DNA of 64,000 nucleotides from JAYKJB01 sp035284745 [NCBI: Candidatus Sericytochromatia bacterium] (GTDB lineage Bacteria > Cyanobacteriota > Sericytochromatia > S15B-MN24). A program made the translations under genes and the position numbers. Of the stretch, positions 8,473-17,395 are shown in pieces. Each line of letters begins with the position of its first letter. Within the stretch, counting starts at the first letter, position 1. The notes below the pieces were generated by a model. The model ran no database searches and was not told the DNA's origin. It saw only the letters and a list, made by a program, of their open reading frames with translations. The stretch covers positions 124,001-188,000 of the forward strand of contig JAYKIL010000014.1 of the NCBI GenBank assembly GCA_035284745.1, given 5' to 3'.

Positions 8473-8712
8473 TCAGCGCTTGGCTGCACCATATTTTTCA
8501 TCCAGATAGGGCAATATTTTTTCTTCGTCGTCGAGCATCGTGTCGCCATCAATCAGAACGGGAACGGTCCACTGCCCGGACACGGCGAAAACTTCGTGGC
8601 GCTCCGCGCGGTCCGCCGGAACGTCGATCGTTTCATAGGACAAACCGAGTTCAGACAGTTTGTCGCGCACCATCTTGCAATAAGGACAACGCTGGAGATT
8701 GTAGAGTTTCAT
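8473..8712 (-). CDS. Glutaredoxin-like small thioredoxin-fold protein
   Basis: 79 aa with the dithiol motif CPYC near the N-terminus (residues 9-12), the cis-Pro segment WTVPVLID and a final helix, the minimal glutaredoxin or GST-N-terminal fold. It probably reduces disulfides or handles mixed disulfides with a low-molecular-weight thiol in the cytoplasm. A strong ribosome binding site (AAAAGGAG) precedes the ATG. The gene starts 13 bp after the MarR stop and ends about 50 bp before the ATP-grasp-like start, so it is the second gene of the unit. Confidence 0.88.
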   Translation of the reverse strand: MKLYNLQRCPYCKMVRDKLSELGLSYETIDVPADRAERHEVFAVSGQWTVPVLIDGDTMLDDEEKILPYLDEKYGAAKR

Positions 8713-8725
8713 CGGGTGACTCCTT

Positions 8726-9181
8726 TTATTGGTCTGCTGAGGCGGAAGGGCCCAGGCGGTTCAAAAGCGTCATCAAAATCCGGTATTCGTCCTCCGTGAA
8801 CAGGTCAGACACGCGCCGGGCGGCTCGCCCCAAGGCCTCCTCCAAAGACGGTCGCAAGCGATGGGCACGCTCTTCGAGACAAATCCTCACGGCACGGCGA
8901 TCGCCTGGGTCCGGACAGCGGCGCAACAAGCCCCTTTTCTCGAGGCGGCCCAGCATCGGAGTCAGCGAGGCCGCATCCACTTGCAATTCCATCGCCAGCG
9001 CTCTCGCCGAAAGCCCATCCTGCGCGTACAAAGCAAATATGACGTGGGCTTGCGCCACCGTCAGGCCCAACGAAAGCAGGGCCTCGTCATACAAGCGCAA
9101 TGAGCGCCTGTGCGCGACCCCCAGAGAAAAACAAGGACACTGCTCGACCACGACCCCAATCATTAATTCACACCCGGCCAT
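8726..9181 (-). CDS. MarR-family transcriptional regulator
   Basis: 151 aa with a winged helix-turn-helix: LTVAQAHVIFALYAQDGLSARALAMEL, then TPMLGRLEKRGLLRR and DRRAVRICL (the wing, with the family's D-x-R-[AS] motif). The N-terminal MAGCELMIGVVVEQCPCFSLG contains three Cys (4, 15, 17), which could sense oxidation or electrophiles; this is inference. The alternative start ATG at 9163 is also possible. A perfect 19-bp palindrome sits 15 bp upstream of the start, over the probable promoter, which is the usual arrangement for MarR autoregulation. It heads the glutaredoxin/ATP-grasp/ABC unit. Confidence 0.88.
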   Translation of the reverse strand: MAGCELMIGVVVEQCPCFSLGVAHRRSLRLYDEALLSLGLTVAQAHVIFALYAQDGLSARALAMELQVDAASLTPMLGRLEKRGLLRRCPDPGDRRAVRICLEERAHRLRPSLEEALGRAARRVSDLFTEDEYRILMTLLNRLGPSASADQ

Positions 9182-9196
9182 TAATAAGATATCTCA

Positions 9197-9226
9197 TATT
9201 TTTATCATAAAAATAATTAGAGTCAA
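9197..9226 (-). promoter_or_regulatory. MarR promoter with 19-bp palindromic operator
   Basis: TATTTTTAT-C-ATAAAAATA at 9197-9215 is a perfect 9+1+9 inverted repeat. On the minus strand TTGACT (9226-9221) is a good -35 box, and the -10 region would fall inside the palindrome. A MarR dimer bound here would block its own promoter. The palindrome and -35 are seen; the binding is inferred. Confidence 0.6.
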
Positions 9227-9294
9227 GTTGACGATGTGCCTGTGGCTGGGCTTACCATGTCCCAGGCCTCGCAGGTGCCTGAAAGTCGGATTTT

Positions 9295-11748
9295 TTGCTC
9301 ACACCTCCGCCAGAATCTCATCCCGACACCCCCGTCGCCGCCGCCAGTGCCCCGTTGTTCGCAGAAGTACTTATCGACGGTTTGAACCTTGAACGGGGGG
9401 AACCCTACACGTATCGGATTCCGCCGCAATGGCATGCCGCAGTGCGCGTTGGAGTGCCTGTCTTGGTCCCCTTCGGAAACCAGCGCCACGTGGCTGGCTA
9501 TGTCATCGGTGTGACAGAACAGGCGCCAACCAACATTCAACTGCGCGACCTTGAGGATGTGGTGGTGGGGGAGGTTCTCCCCCCTTCGCTGCAAGGACTG
9601 CTTCCTTGGCTGGCAGACACCACCATGTCGCCCATGACCGATGTCATCAAGACCGTGATGCCGGTTGGAACCCTGAGCCGCATTCAACGGCGCGTACGAA
9701 CAAGACCCAAAGGGTTACGCCCGCTCCAAGGCCTCACGCAGGACGACGGTTTGAGCGGAGAAGTCGCCCGGCGCCTATGCCAACACCCAGAGGTATCCCT
9801 TCATCAACTCAAAACCGCAGGGAAACGCGTGCCTGCGCTCCTGGCCTCCTGGCGGGCACAAGGCTGGATCGAATTTTCGACGGTCTTTCTATCCCCTCAA
9901 AAGGGGGAACGGCGTCACCTCGTCGCCACCGCACGGGATGGTGGAAACCCAACCCGATTGACGCCGCGGCAAGCGGCCGTGCTGGAGGCATTGATCGCGC
10001 GAGGCGGGAAGCTGCCCGTCTCTCAGCTTCTTCGCGAAACCAAGTCCGACGCCGCCTTGCTGCGACGTTTAGAAAAACACGGCTGCCTTCACATCGAGCA
10101 ACTGCCCCTCAGGCGAACGACGCACGCGGGCGAAGCCACAGAATCTCCCCCAGACCTGACCCCTCAACAACAACAAGTGCTTGAACGCCTGCGGGCCCAG
10201 GCGGGAAACCCGCATACCTTTCTGTTGCACGGCGCGACCGGCAGCGGCAAGACCGAAATTTACCTGCGCATGATTGCAGACGCCCTTGAACAAGGCGGGA
10301 GTGCCATCGTTTTGGTTCCCGAAATTTCACTCACGCCTCAAACGGTCAGGCGATTCCAAGCGCGATTCGGAGATGCGGTGGCCGTCCTTCATTCCCACCT
10401 GAGCCCAGGCGAGCGCTATGACGAGTGGCAGCGTATTCGTCAAGGTGAAGCCTCGGTGGTGGTGGGTGCACGGTCTGCGATTTTCGCCCCTGTAACAGGC
10501 CTGCGCATCATCGTTCTCGACGAAGAGCACGAAGGCAGCTACAAGCAAGAGAACAGTCCCCGTTATCACGCACGCGAAGTCGCCCTTGAGCGCGCCCGCA
10601 GGGAGGGAGCCACCGTCATACTGGGCAGTGCGACCCCTTCTCTTGAAAGTTACGTAGCGGCCCAACGGGGAATCTACACCCTTCTATCGATGCCGGATCG
10701 CGTCGGCGAGCGCCCATTGCCACCGGTCGAGGTCGTCGATATGCGCGCGGAAATGAAACAAGGCCACCGTGGAACTTTCAGCCGCTCGTTGTTGCGGGCG
10801 ATGAAAGAGGTTCTCAGCCACGGTGAGCAGGCCATTCTGCTACTTAACCGTCGTGGTTACAGCTCGTTCGTCTTTTGTCGGGAATGTGGCTACACCTGTC
10901 GCTGTGAGCGCTGCTCTGTCGCGTTGACCCAGCATAACAACCCACCCCACTTGCGGTGCCACTATTGCGATGCCCGGGCCCCCGTACCCGATACATGTCC
11001 CCAATGCCGTGGGCCCTACATTCGCCACTTCGGCGCCGGCACCCAGCAAATTGAGGAGGCGTGTCGACAGCAATTCCCCGATGCACGGGTCGTTCGAATC
11101 GACCGTGATACCACCCGCAGAAAAGGCAGCCACGCGGCGTTGTTGGACGCCTTTGGCCGGGGTGAGTTCGATGTACTTGTGGGCACCCAGATGGTGGCGA
11201 AAGGCCTCGACTTTCCTCGTGTCACCCTCGTGGGCGTGATGGCGGCAGATGCGGCCCTCAATCTTCCGGATTTTCGAGCGGGAGAACGCACCTTTCAACT
11301 GCTCACACAGGTGGCCGGTCGCGCCGGACGACATCAACTGCCCGGTCGCGTCGTGGTACAAGCCTACGAACCCGACAGCCCGGCCATTCAAGCCGCATCA
11401 AGCCACGATTACGGGGCATTCGTCGCAAGCGAAATCCCCGATCGCGAATTGTTGGCCTGGCCACCGTTCGGAGAATTGGCAGTGATACTTCTGTCTGGCC
11501 CCGATCTGCTCCAAGTGAGTCAGGTCGGCCAGAAACTGGCGACAAAATTGAACGAGAGCAGCACGTGCGAAATTTTCGGTCCCCACGAGGCCCCCGTCGC
11601 CAAAGTGCGTGGATTACATCGCCAACAAATCATCATTAAGGCCCGTTCACTTCACTCAGTGAGACCCGTGCTGCGGCAGGCGCTGGCTCACGCGCAAAGC
11701 CCCGGGGTCCGCATGGGCCTCGACCTGAACCCCAACCAGTTGCTGTAA
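9295..11748 (+). CDS. priA: Primosomal replication-restart helicase PriA
   Basis: 817 aa, slightly longer than E. coli PriA. It loads the replicative helicase at stalled forks. Seen: the N-terminal DNA-binding domain (FAEVLIDGLN...YTYRIP), Walker A GATGSGKT (313-320), DEEH box (409-412), GSATPSLES (motif III), then the zinc-binding insertion with CRECGYTCRCERC and CHYC...CPQC (eight Cys), and helicase motifs through QVAGRAGRHQLPG. The only usable in-frame start is the TTG at 9295, which has no convincing ribosome binding site, so the exact start is uncertain. It is divergent from the MarR operon. Confidence 0.95.
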   Translation: MLTPPPESHPDTPVAAASAPLFAEVLIDGLNLERGEPYTYRIPPQWHAAVRVGVPVLVPFGNQRHVAGYVIGVTEQAPTNIQLRDLEDVVVGEVLPPSLQGLLPWLADTTMSPMTDVIKTVMPVGTLSRIQRRVRTRPKGLRPLQGLTQDDGLSGEVARRLCQHPEVSLHQLKTAGKRVPALLASWRAQGWIEFSTVFLSPQKGERRHLVATARDGGNPTRLTPRQAAVLEALIARGGKLPVSQLLRETKSDAALLRRLEKHGCLHIEQLPLRRTTHAGEATESPPDLTPQQQQVLERLRAQAGNPHTFLLHGATGSGKTEIYLRMIADALEQGGSAIVLVPEISLTPQTVRRFQARFGDAVAVLHSHLSPGERYDEWQRIRQGEASVVVGARSAIFAPVTGLRIIVLDEEHEGSYKQENSPRYHAREVALERARREGATVILGSATPSLESYVAAQRGIYTLLSMPDRVGERPLPPVEVVDMRAEMKQGHRGTFSRSLLRAMKEVLSHGEQAILLLNRRGYSSFVFCRECGYTCRCERCSVALTQHNNPPHLRCHYCDARAPVPDTCPQCRGPYIRHFGAGTQQIEEACRQQFPDARVVRIDRDTTRRKGSHAALLDAFGRGEFDVLVGTQMVAKGLDFPRVTLVGVMAADAALNLPDFRAGERTFQLLTQVAGRAGRHQLPGRVVVQAYEPDSPAIQAASSHDYGAFVASEIPDRELLAWPPFGELAVILLSGPDLLQVSQVGQKLATKLNESSTCEIFGPHEAPVAKVRGLHRQQIIIKARSLHSVRPVLRQALAHAQSPGVRMGLDLNPNQLL

Positions 11749-11762
11749 GGGCTTCGCGAGGA

Positions 11763-11792
11763 TCGACAGACCTTGCCCCCCCCTCGTATTAT
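11763..11792 (+). promoter_or_regulatory. Probable sigma-70-type promoter for the lipoprotein/FKBP genes
   Basis: TCGACA (11763-11768) and TATTAT (11787-11792) are each one mismatch from consensus and are 18 bp apart. The predicted start near 11799 leaves a leader of about 60 nt before the ATG at 11858. Confidence 0.5.
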
Positions 11793-11857
11793 GTAAAATC
11801 GGGGGCCAAACATCACAGTGTCCTGGCACCCACGACACGTCTCGGGGGAAAATCTGA

Positions 11858-13108
11858 ATGATGAAGCGGCTGGCTTCCTGGCTCACACTCAGCGCGATGG
11901 CTGCTTTCCTGGGCGGTTGTGACGACAATCTACCCAACACAGACCCTCTGAAGACGCCACTCATTGAAGCGCCCGGAGAGGCATTCCGGCGGCCCCTCGA
12001 AACCAATCCGTGGGTCAACACAACGATCATCACCCGGACCAAAACGGCCACGGAGACGCCAGATACTCACGCCAATGCCACCGCCAGCCCCGCTGGGATC
12101 ACGGCAGTCCTCCCCCCCGAGGAGAACCACTCGATTATCCAAGGAAGCTTGTCCCCTGTGCCGTCAGGGGCTCAAAAAATCACGTTGCGTCCATTGGACA
12201 GTGAACAGCCGTTGCCCCTCGGAATCGATGCGAATAAAGAAGTTGCCTCGGCCGCATTACTCTCTCCATCGGGCGAATTTACGGTTTTTATTCCGCCTCA
12301 GGAGCCCGGTCTTGTCTCGATCTCAATCTCCCCGGTCGCCACGGGCCCCTCCACCGTTTCCTACGAGGCCTTGCTAGAATTACCGCCCCAAGATCCCTAT
12401 ACATTGGACGACGAGGCGGCCCTTTTCAGCCGTATCTGGCGTTCAAACGCCGAAAACACGCTCGAAGCGCTGACCATCAGCCCCTCCCAATCCACATGGA
12501 CCCCTTGGGAGGTGTTAGATGCCGCCACGGTTCTAAAGCTCAAAAACGCCCACGACCAACTTGCCAAAGCCCTCGCGGGCATCAGTGCCCCGACAACCCG
12601 CGCGGACGCGCTACAACGCGCAGGCGAGGTTTTACTCTCGCGCTGGCAACCCTCGCGGATCACCATCACCGAAGAGGCGTTGGGGCCTCCACGACTGGCT
12701 CCCCGTGGAGCGATTTCTCTCCTGGATTCAGCGTGGTTGCCCACCCTCAAACGCATCCTGCCACTGCTCGAAAAACAAGCAGCAATCGCGTTGCAACGGG
12801 AGCCAGATTTTTCTCGTGATCGTCCGTGGCTCGTGGGTGATGCCAAGCAATCTCCGCCGAACACGGCCCGTACACTTGTCGTCTACGCCATCGAGACATT
12901 GGCTTTCGGAAAGTCGCTGGAAGCCTACCCCCTGCTGGAAGACTTATTACGCGATCTTGATGCCCCACCCGATCCCGAAACCGACCTCTCTCTTGCGACG
13001 ACCTTGAAGACATTGCGCTTCGAAGCGACCCTCCACCTCGCCCGTCTCATTGCGACAGATTCCAAGACCTGGGAACGTTCGCTCCAACGGCTGGAGTCGC
13101 TGGATTGA
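11858..13108 (+). CDS. Predicted lipoprotein, function unknown
   Basis: 416 aa with a clear lipoprotein signal (MMKRLASWLTLSAMAAFLGGC, Cys21) and a GGGGGA ribosome binding site. After the Cys come a Thr/Pro-rich linker (about residues 25-90), a short beta-rich domain (KITLRPLDS...GEFTVFIPPQEPG) that looks like a carboxypeptidase-regulatory fold, and a helical C-terminal half rich in Leu and Ala with regularly spaced helices. I do not recognise a family. It is followed after 15 bp by the FKBP lipoprotein gene, so the two probably share a transcript and both act at the cell envelope. Confidence 0.65.
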   Translation: MMKRLASWLTLSAMAAFLGGCDDNLPNTDPLKTPLIEAPGEAFRRPLETNPWVNTTIITRTKTATETPDTHANATASPAGITAVLPPEENHSIIQGSLSPVPSGAQKITLRPLDSEQPLPLGIDANKEVASAALLSPSGEFTVFIPPQEPGLVSISISPVATGPSTVSYEALLELPPQDPYTLDDEAALFSRIWRSNAENTLEALTISPSQSTWTPWEVLDAATVLKLKNAHDQLAKALAGISAPTTRADALQRAGEVLLSRWQPSRITITEEALGPPRLAPRGAISLLDSAWLPTLKRILPLLEKQAAIALQREPDFSRDRPWLVGDAKQSPPNTARTLVVYAIETLAFGKSLEAYPLLEDLLRDLDAPPDPETDLSLATTLKTLRFEATLHLARLIATDSKTWERSLQRLESLD

Positions 13109-13123
13109 TCGCAAGGGCCGGCC

Positions 13124-13675
13124 ATGACATCGCATAAAATATTGATTCTTTCCAGCCTCCTTTTGCTCGCCTGCGACCCCACACTGGTTCCGGTCAATCC
13201 CCCAGAACCAGGCGATGGCGCCGAGCAACCCGCTGTCCTGCCGCCCTCGCCCATCGTCATCATCGTTTCCCCCCAACCGGCGGTCTCTCCGAGCCCCATC
13301 ACTCAGTTTCCTTTCGCCATTACCACCGCCGTGCAAGAAGCGTTGCCCAGTGGCCTCGGCTATTCGATCGTGCGCACGGGGGCAGCAAAATCGCCCCGAG
13401 CACGAGACGGGCAACGGGTCTCAGTGCACTATACCGGCTGGCTCACCAACGGCCAGGTTTTCGATTCCTCCCGACCCCGGAAAAAGCCTTTCCGCTTCAC
13501 GCTAGGGGCGGGGACTGTGATTCAAGGCTGGGAAGAGGGCGTGACTGGAATGCAGACGGGGGAATGGCGCAAACTGGTCATCCCCCCGCGCTTGGCATAC
13601 GGTGAAAACGGCACGCGTTCCATTCCGCCGCGGGCAACCCTGATTTTTGAAGTTGAATTGCTCGCCGTGGAATAA
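13124..13675 (+). CDS. FKBP-type peptidyl-prolyl cis-trans isomerase, lipoprotein
   Basis: 183 aa. A lipoprotein signal ends at LLLLAC (Cys17), then a Pro-rich linker of about 60 residues, then one FKBP domain: VSVHYTGWLTNGQVFDSS, KPFRFTLGAGTVIQGWEEG, KLVIPPRLAYGENG, IPPRATLIFEVEL. All the usual active-site residues (Tyr, Phe, Asp, Val-Ile, Trp, Tyr) are present, so isomerase activity is likely. It should assist folding of periplasmic or surface proteins. The start ATG lies 15 bp after the preceding lipoprotein stop with GGGCCGG upstream. Confidence 0.92.
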   Translation: MTSHKILILSSLLLLACDPTLVPVNPPEPGDGAEQPAVLPPSPIVIIVSPQPAVSPSPITQFPFAITTAVQEALPSGLGYSIVRTGAAKSPRARDGQRVSVHYTGWLTNGQVFDSSRPRKKPFRFTLGAGTVIQGWEEGVTGMQTGEWRKLVIPPRLAYGENGTRSIPPRATLIFEVELLAVE

Positions 13676-13764
13676 AGCCTCCCTGCGACGGGGAATATGC
13701 CGCCTAGCTTGTCAGTGGTTCCCCGATTGATTCGCCATTTTCCACAGACACGAGGACTGTTTTT

Positions 13765-15006
13765 ATGGAATGCCCCCAATGTTTTGCCTGGGTCGCCCCC
13801 CCGCGCACCACCTGTGAGTGTGGCACCCAGGTGCGGGACAGTGAGGATGATAGTTCCCCAGAGCCGGCCCCGCGCGCTAAACCCCTCAAAAAGCGACGGC
13901 GGCGGCGTTTCAGTTTTTACGGCACGGGGCGAGCACTGTTCTTCATCACCCTGAGAAATATAGCCCTGACAATTTTCACCGCAGGGATTTATCGTTTTTG
14001 GGCGCGAGCCCACACCCGCCGCTACACATTTTCACAACTTTCATTTGAAAATCACCGCTTCACTTTTCACGGGACGGGGGGAGAAGCCTTTCGGGGTTTC
14101 GTGCGCCTGATCGGGTGGGGGATGCTGGCCGTTTTCGGGTTGGTATTGACGTTCGTGATTCTCGGCATTCTTGTGCCCCCACTCTTCATACTTTTGACCG
14201 TTGCGGAGCCTTTGGGGGTGGTTTTTCTCGCCTCCTTCGTCGTGGTCAATGGCCGGCGTTACGTTATTTCTCGCACCTCTTATCGCGGAATATTTTTCAG
14301 TTTTGATGGAACCCTGAAAGGATACTGGCGCGCCCTTTTGCCCAGTGGGATCGCCACAGCATTCACGCTGGGCTTGGCGTTTCCTTTTTTGTTCGCTGCC
14401 ACTCAAAATTGGCTGACCAACCATACCCACTACGGCACCGAGCGCTTCCGCAGTCAGGTACAAGGAAAAACGCTCATGAAGCCGTGGCTCATTTTCTTAG
14501 CCGCGGTGCTTGCCTGTGGCGCGGGTGGTGGCGCGGGCGGTATGGCGCTCAGTGTAGTGCTCCGGGAGACGTTCTTCGCCCAAGGGGGGGCCGAGGGGGC
14601 GTTGGGCGCGGCACTGGCTACCCTGCTCATGGGTGATCAGTTCAAGACCATTGGCATATTCCTTGGCGCCGTGGCGGGGGCTCTCGGGGGCATTGTTTTG
14701 GGTTCGTGCTGGCTTGACACACAGTTTCAACGGCATGTTGCAGCCAGCACCTCGTTTCAAAAAGCGAAATTCTCTTCCAGCATGACCACCCTGGGGCTGC
14801 TAAAGGTCCGCACACTGAACTTGTTGGTACTTCTTTTTACGGGGGGCCTGGGACTGGGCTTTAACATCGCGCGCACCTTGCGTTACCGAGCACAGTGCCT
14901 CAGCCTGGTGGGCCCGTTGAATCTGAGCGCCATCTCTCAGCGCGTGGACGTCAATGATGCCACTGTGGAAGGCTTGCTCGACGAAGCGGCCTTCGACCTT
15001 GGGTAA
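13765..15006 (+). CDS. YjgN/DUF898 family membrane protein with N-terminal zinc ribbon
   Basis: 413 aa. The first 20 residues carry CPQC and CECG, a four-Cys zinc-ribbon-like unit, followed by an acidic then strongly basic linker (KKRRRRR). The rest is a DUF898/YjgN membrane domain: FYGTGRALFFITLRNIALTIFT, then the family hallmark GIYRFWARAHTRRY, and FTFHGTGGEAFRGF, with about eight hydrophobic segments. The YjgN family has no proven function. The zinc ribbon is absent from E. coli YjgN. The following gene is an M48 protease; DUF898 and M48 genes are often neighbours, which suggests a joint envelope role. Confidence 0.85.
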   Translation: MECPQCFAWVAPPRTTCECGTQVRDSEDDSSPEPAPRAKPLKKRRRRRFSFYGTGRALFFITLRNIALTIFTAGIYRFWARAHTRRYTFSQLSFENHRFTFHGTGGEAFRGFVRLIGWGMLAVFGLVLTFVILGILVPPLFILLTVAEPLGVVFLASFVVVNGRRYVISRTSYRGIFFSFDGTLKGYWRALLPSGIATAFTLGLAFPFLFAATQNWLTNHTHYGTERFRSQVQGKTLMKPWLIFLAAVLACGAGGGAGGMALSVVLRETFFAQGGAEGALGAALATLLMGDQFKTIGIFLGAVAGALGGIVLGSCWLDTQFQRHVAASTSFQKAKFSSSMTTLGLLKVRTLNLLVLLFTGGLGLGFNIARTLRYRAQCLSLVGPLNLSAISQRVDVNDATVEGLLDEAAFDLG

Positions 15007-15010
15007 GCCC

Positions 15011-16159
15011 GTGCGTGCGCCGCGGAGCTATTGGCACGGGGAATTGTTCGATGGAAAAACGCCCCTCGCCCACGGCGTGAAGGTTTACATCCATCCGAAC
15101 GCATTGGTCCTGCAACAGGACAATGGTCAAGAGGAGCGCTGGTCTTGGACAGAATTGCGTCTTTTGCAAGGCCTTGAGCCTGGAGAGCACGTGCGAATCG
15201 GCCGTGGGGACGCGCTGACAGCCCCCACGCTGGTCGTGACACAAGTAGATTTCCTCGACGCTGTGCATCGGGCTGCGCCACAAGCAAACCTTGGAAAGAA
15301 TAAAACCTTGGGTCGCTTGGGGAAAATTTCGGTCGCCACATTCGCCGGGGGCCTGTTCTTCCTCTTGGGCCTGTATCACTGGGGCATTCCCGCCCTGGCG
15401 GATCAGTTTACACAGCGTGTGCCCATCGAGTGGGAAGAAAAACTAGGGTCTGAATTGATGGGGAATTCTAAAAGGGTGAATGTGCCGTGTGCTGCCCAAG
15501 ACAAACAGCGCATCCTGAATCATCTCTTCGAACGAGTTCGAAGAAACAGCAACAGCCCCTACTCATATCGGGTGCTGCTGGTCCACGGAGAGTCGATGAA
15601 CGCGTTTGCCGCACCGGGTGGGCACATCGTCGTTTACGAAACACTCGTCCGTGCAATGCCAACACCGGATGCGCTGGCAGGCGTCCTGGCTCACGAAATG
15701 CAGCACGTCGAACGTCGCCACGGAACGCGGGCCCTGCTGCGCGGGATATCCGGTCAATTACTGTTAACTGCCATGTTCGGGGATGCCGGCTCGCTCGGGC
15801 AAATAATAAATTTGGGGGCAACCCTGGACGATTTGGCCTACGATCGGGCGGCCGAGCGCGAAGCGGATCAACGGGGTCTTCAACAAATGATACGCGCGGG
15901 GCTGGATCCCCACGGGATGGCCCAAGGTTTTGCAGCGTTAGCGGCAAAACAACAACTGCCGAAGCATCTGGAAAAACAACTCAGCTGGCTTTCTACCCAC
16001 CCAACCAGTGAGGAACGGCTGCGGGCGATCGCCCGCGCGCTGAAGTCATACAAGGGTCTTCCGGACCCCGCGCTATCTGCTTCCGAATGGCGAATGCTGT
16101 CGAAACCGTGCAGCCGTCAGCCAGTCAAGCTCAGGCTCAAGTTTCAGGCATCCCAGTGA
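15011..16159 (+). CDS. M48-family (HtpX/Oma1/BepA-like) membrane zinc metalloprotease
   Basis: 382 aa from GTG 15011; an in-frame TTG at 14999, overlapping the upstream stop, is equally possible, and an ATG at 14954 would lie deep in the preceding gene. The N-terminal [17 protein letters not shown] fits the small domain found before many M48 domains. A single membrane segment follows ([17 protein letters not shown]), then the protease domain with [17 protein letters not shown], the zinc motif [11 protein letters not shown] (HExxH) and the third ligand in [11 protein letters not shown]. The catalytic domain should face the periplasm or the membrane surface and degrade or process envelope proteins. 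It follows the YjgN-like gene directly. Its 3' end overlaps the convergent glycosyltransferase gene by 16 bp. Confidence 0.88.
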   Translation: MRAPRSYWHGELFDGKTPLAHGVKVYIHPNALVLQQDNGQEERWSWTELRLLQGLEPGEHVRIGRGDALTAPTLVVTQVDFLDAVHRAAPQANLGKNKTLGRLGKISVATFAGGLFFLLGLYHWGIPALADQFTQRVPIEWEEKLGSELMGNSKRVNVPCAAQDKQRILNHLFERVRRNSNSPYSYRVLLVHGESMNAFAAPGGHIVVYETLVRAMPTPDALAGVLAHEMQHVERRHGTRALLRGISGQLLLTAMFGDAGSLGQIINLGATLDDLAYDRAAEREADQRGLQQMIRAGLDPHGMAQGFAALAAKQQLPKHLEKQLSWLSTHPTSEERLRAIARALKSYKGLPDPALSASEWRMLSKPCSRQPVKLRLKFQASQ

Positions 16160-17211
16160 GACCGAACCCGAGGGTGAATGGTCACCCGGCGCGATGCAAT
16201 TTCTTCATACACCCTCTCGTAATCACTGACCATCCGCGCAACATCAAAACGGCGCTTAGCCTCGTCGCGACAGCGTTTGGGGTCCAAAGCGCTCACACAG
16301 GCAATCGCTTCCACGGCCTCTGCGAGGGTCTCCACAACAAAGCCCGTCTCACCGTGCGTCACGACCTCGGGAATGGCTCCCTGGCGCATCGCAACAACCG
16401 GCGTTCCACACGCCATGGCCTCCACCAGGACGAGGCCGAAGGGTTCCGGCCATTGCACCAGGTGCAACAAAGCCAACGCTCCTTGTAGTAACCGCCGTTT
16501 CGCGGCCCCCTGCACCTCGCCCACAAATCGCACGGAGGTTCCGTCAATATGAGGGGCAACCCGTGTCTCAAAATAGGCGCGATCGGATGGGTCCACCTTC
16601 GCCGCCATCACCAAGGGCAAGCCGGCTTGATGGGCCGCTTCAATGGCGAGGTGTGGGCCTTTTTCTTCGGCCATGCGCCCCAGAAACAACAAATAATCTT
16701 GGCGCAGACCCAAATCATACCGGGCCGTCTCGATGCCATTGTATACATTTGCCACATAATTCAAATGGGGCGCGTCCAATCGCTGCGCGTGGCTAATAGT
16801 GACCAACGGGTGGCTGCCGAACGCTTGATAGTAGCGGGCATGGGGCGAAAAAATGGGACCATGCACGGTGGTGAGCATGGTTGCATTCACCAATTCACCC
16901 AGAGCCAACCCCGGATAACCGTGGTGATTGTGCCAAATGTCAAAGGCATCGTGACCCTGCACGGCCTTCACAAGATGTAAAAAGGTGGCGGCCTCGTGCA
17001 TCCACGGGTCCAACGCCTGCACGCGTAATGGAAGCTCTTCCGTCGCTGACAATTCACTGGCGTGGGACAATGAATTCCCCGTCGCATACAAGGTCACGTG
17101 ATGCCCTCGGGAAACCAACCCGTCCACCAGAAGGGCTGCCACGCGTTCAATACCACCATACGCCCTCGGTGGCGTAGACTCACAAATTGGCGCTAACATC
17201 GCAATGCGCAC
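16144..17211 (-). CDS. Glycosyltransferase family 4 protein
   Basis: 355 aa. GTG at 17211 is chosen because it is preceded by GAGGAGGAGGAT. The N-terminal domain opens with [19 protein letters not shown] (family pattern for donor/acceptor cleft), and the C-terminal GT-B domain has [21 protein letters not shown], then [19 protein letters not shown] with the GT4 E-x7-E motif, and GETGFVV. It transfers a sugar from a nucleotide donor to an unknown acceptor; the 'PPRAYGGIE' start is typical of GT4 members found alone in genomes. Ends convergently with the M48 gene (16-bp overlap). Confidence 0.88.
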   Translation of the reverse strand: MRIAMLAPICESTPPRAYGGIERVAALLVDGLVSRGHHVTLYATGNSLSHASELSATEELPLRVQALDPWMHEAATFLHLVKAVQGHDAFDIWHNHHGYPGLALGELVNATMLTTVHGPIFSPHARYYQAFGSHPLVTISHAQRLDAPHLNYVANVYNGIETARYDLGLRQDYLLFLGRMAEEKGPHLAIEAAHQAGLPLVMAAKVDPSDRAYFETRVAPHIDGTSVRFVGEVQGAAKRRLLQGALALLHLVQWPEPFGLVLVEAMACGTPVVAMRQGAIPEVVTHGETGFVVETLAEAVEAIACVSALDPKRCRDEAKRRFDVARMVSDYERVYEEIASRRVTIHPRVRSHWDA

Positions 17212-17395
17212 ATCCTCCTCCTCGCCACGGCTTCCCGCCATACGGTCCAGTCTACGCGCGCCGTGGTCTGACGAGAGGTTTCAAGCGCCTCAGTCCGGCG
17301 AATTATGTTTCAAGGCGATCGCAGGGCACACGGGAGCGGTGCGAACTGCGTGACCGAAACCGTTTTTTCTGCTACGAACCCGTCAAGCAGTTTGT

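Noticed and set aside
8424-8552. N-terminal extension of the ATP-grasp-like protein
   Set aside because: It would overlap the glutaredoxin gene by 80 bp; ATG 8423 has a proper ribosome binding site.
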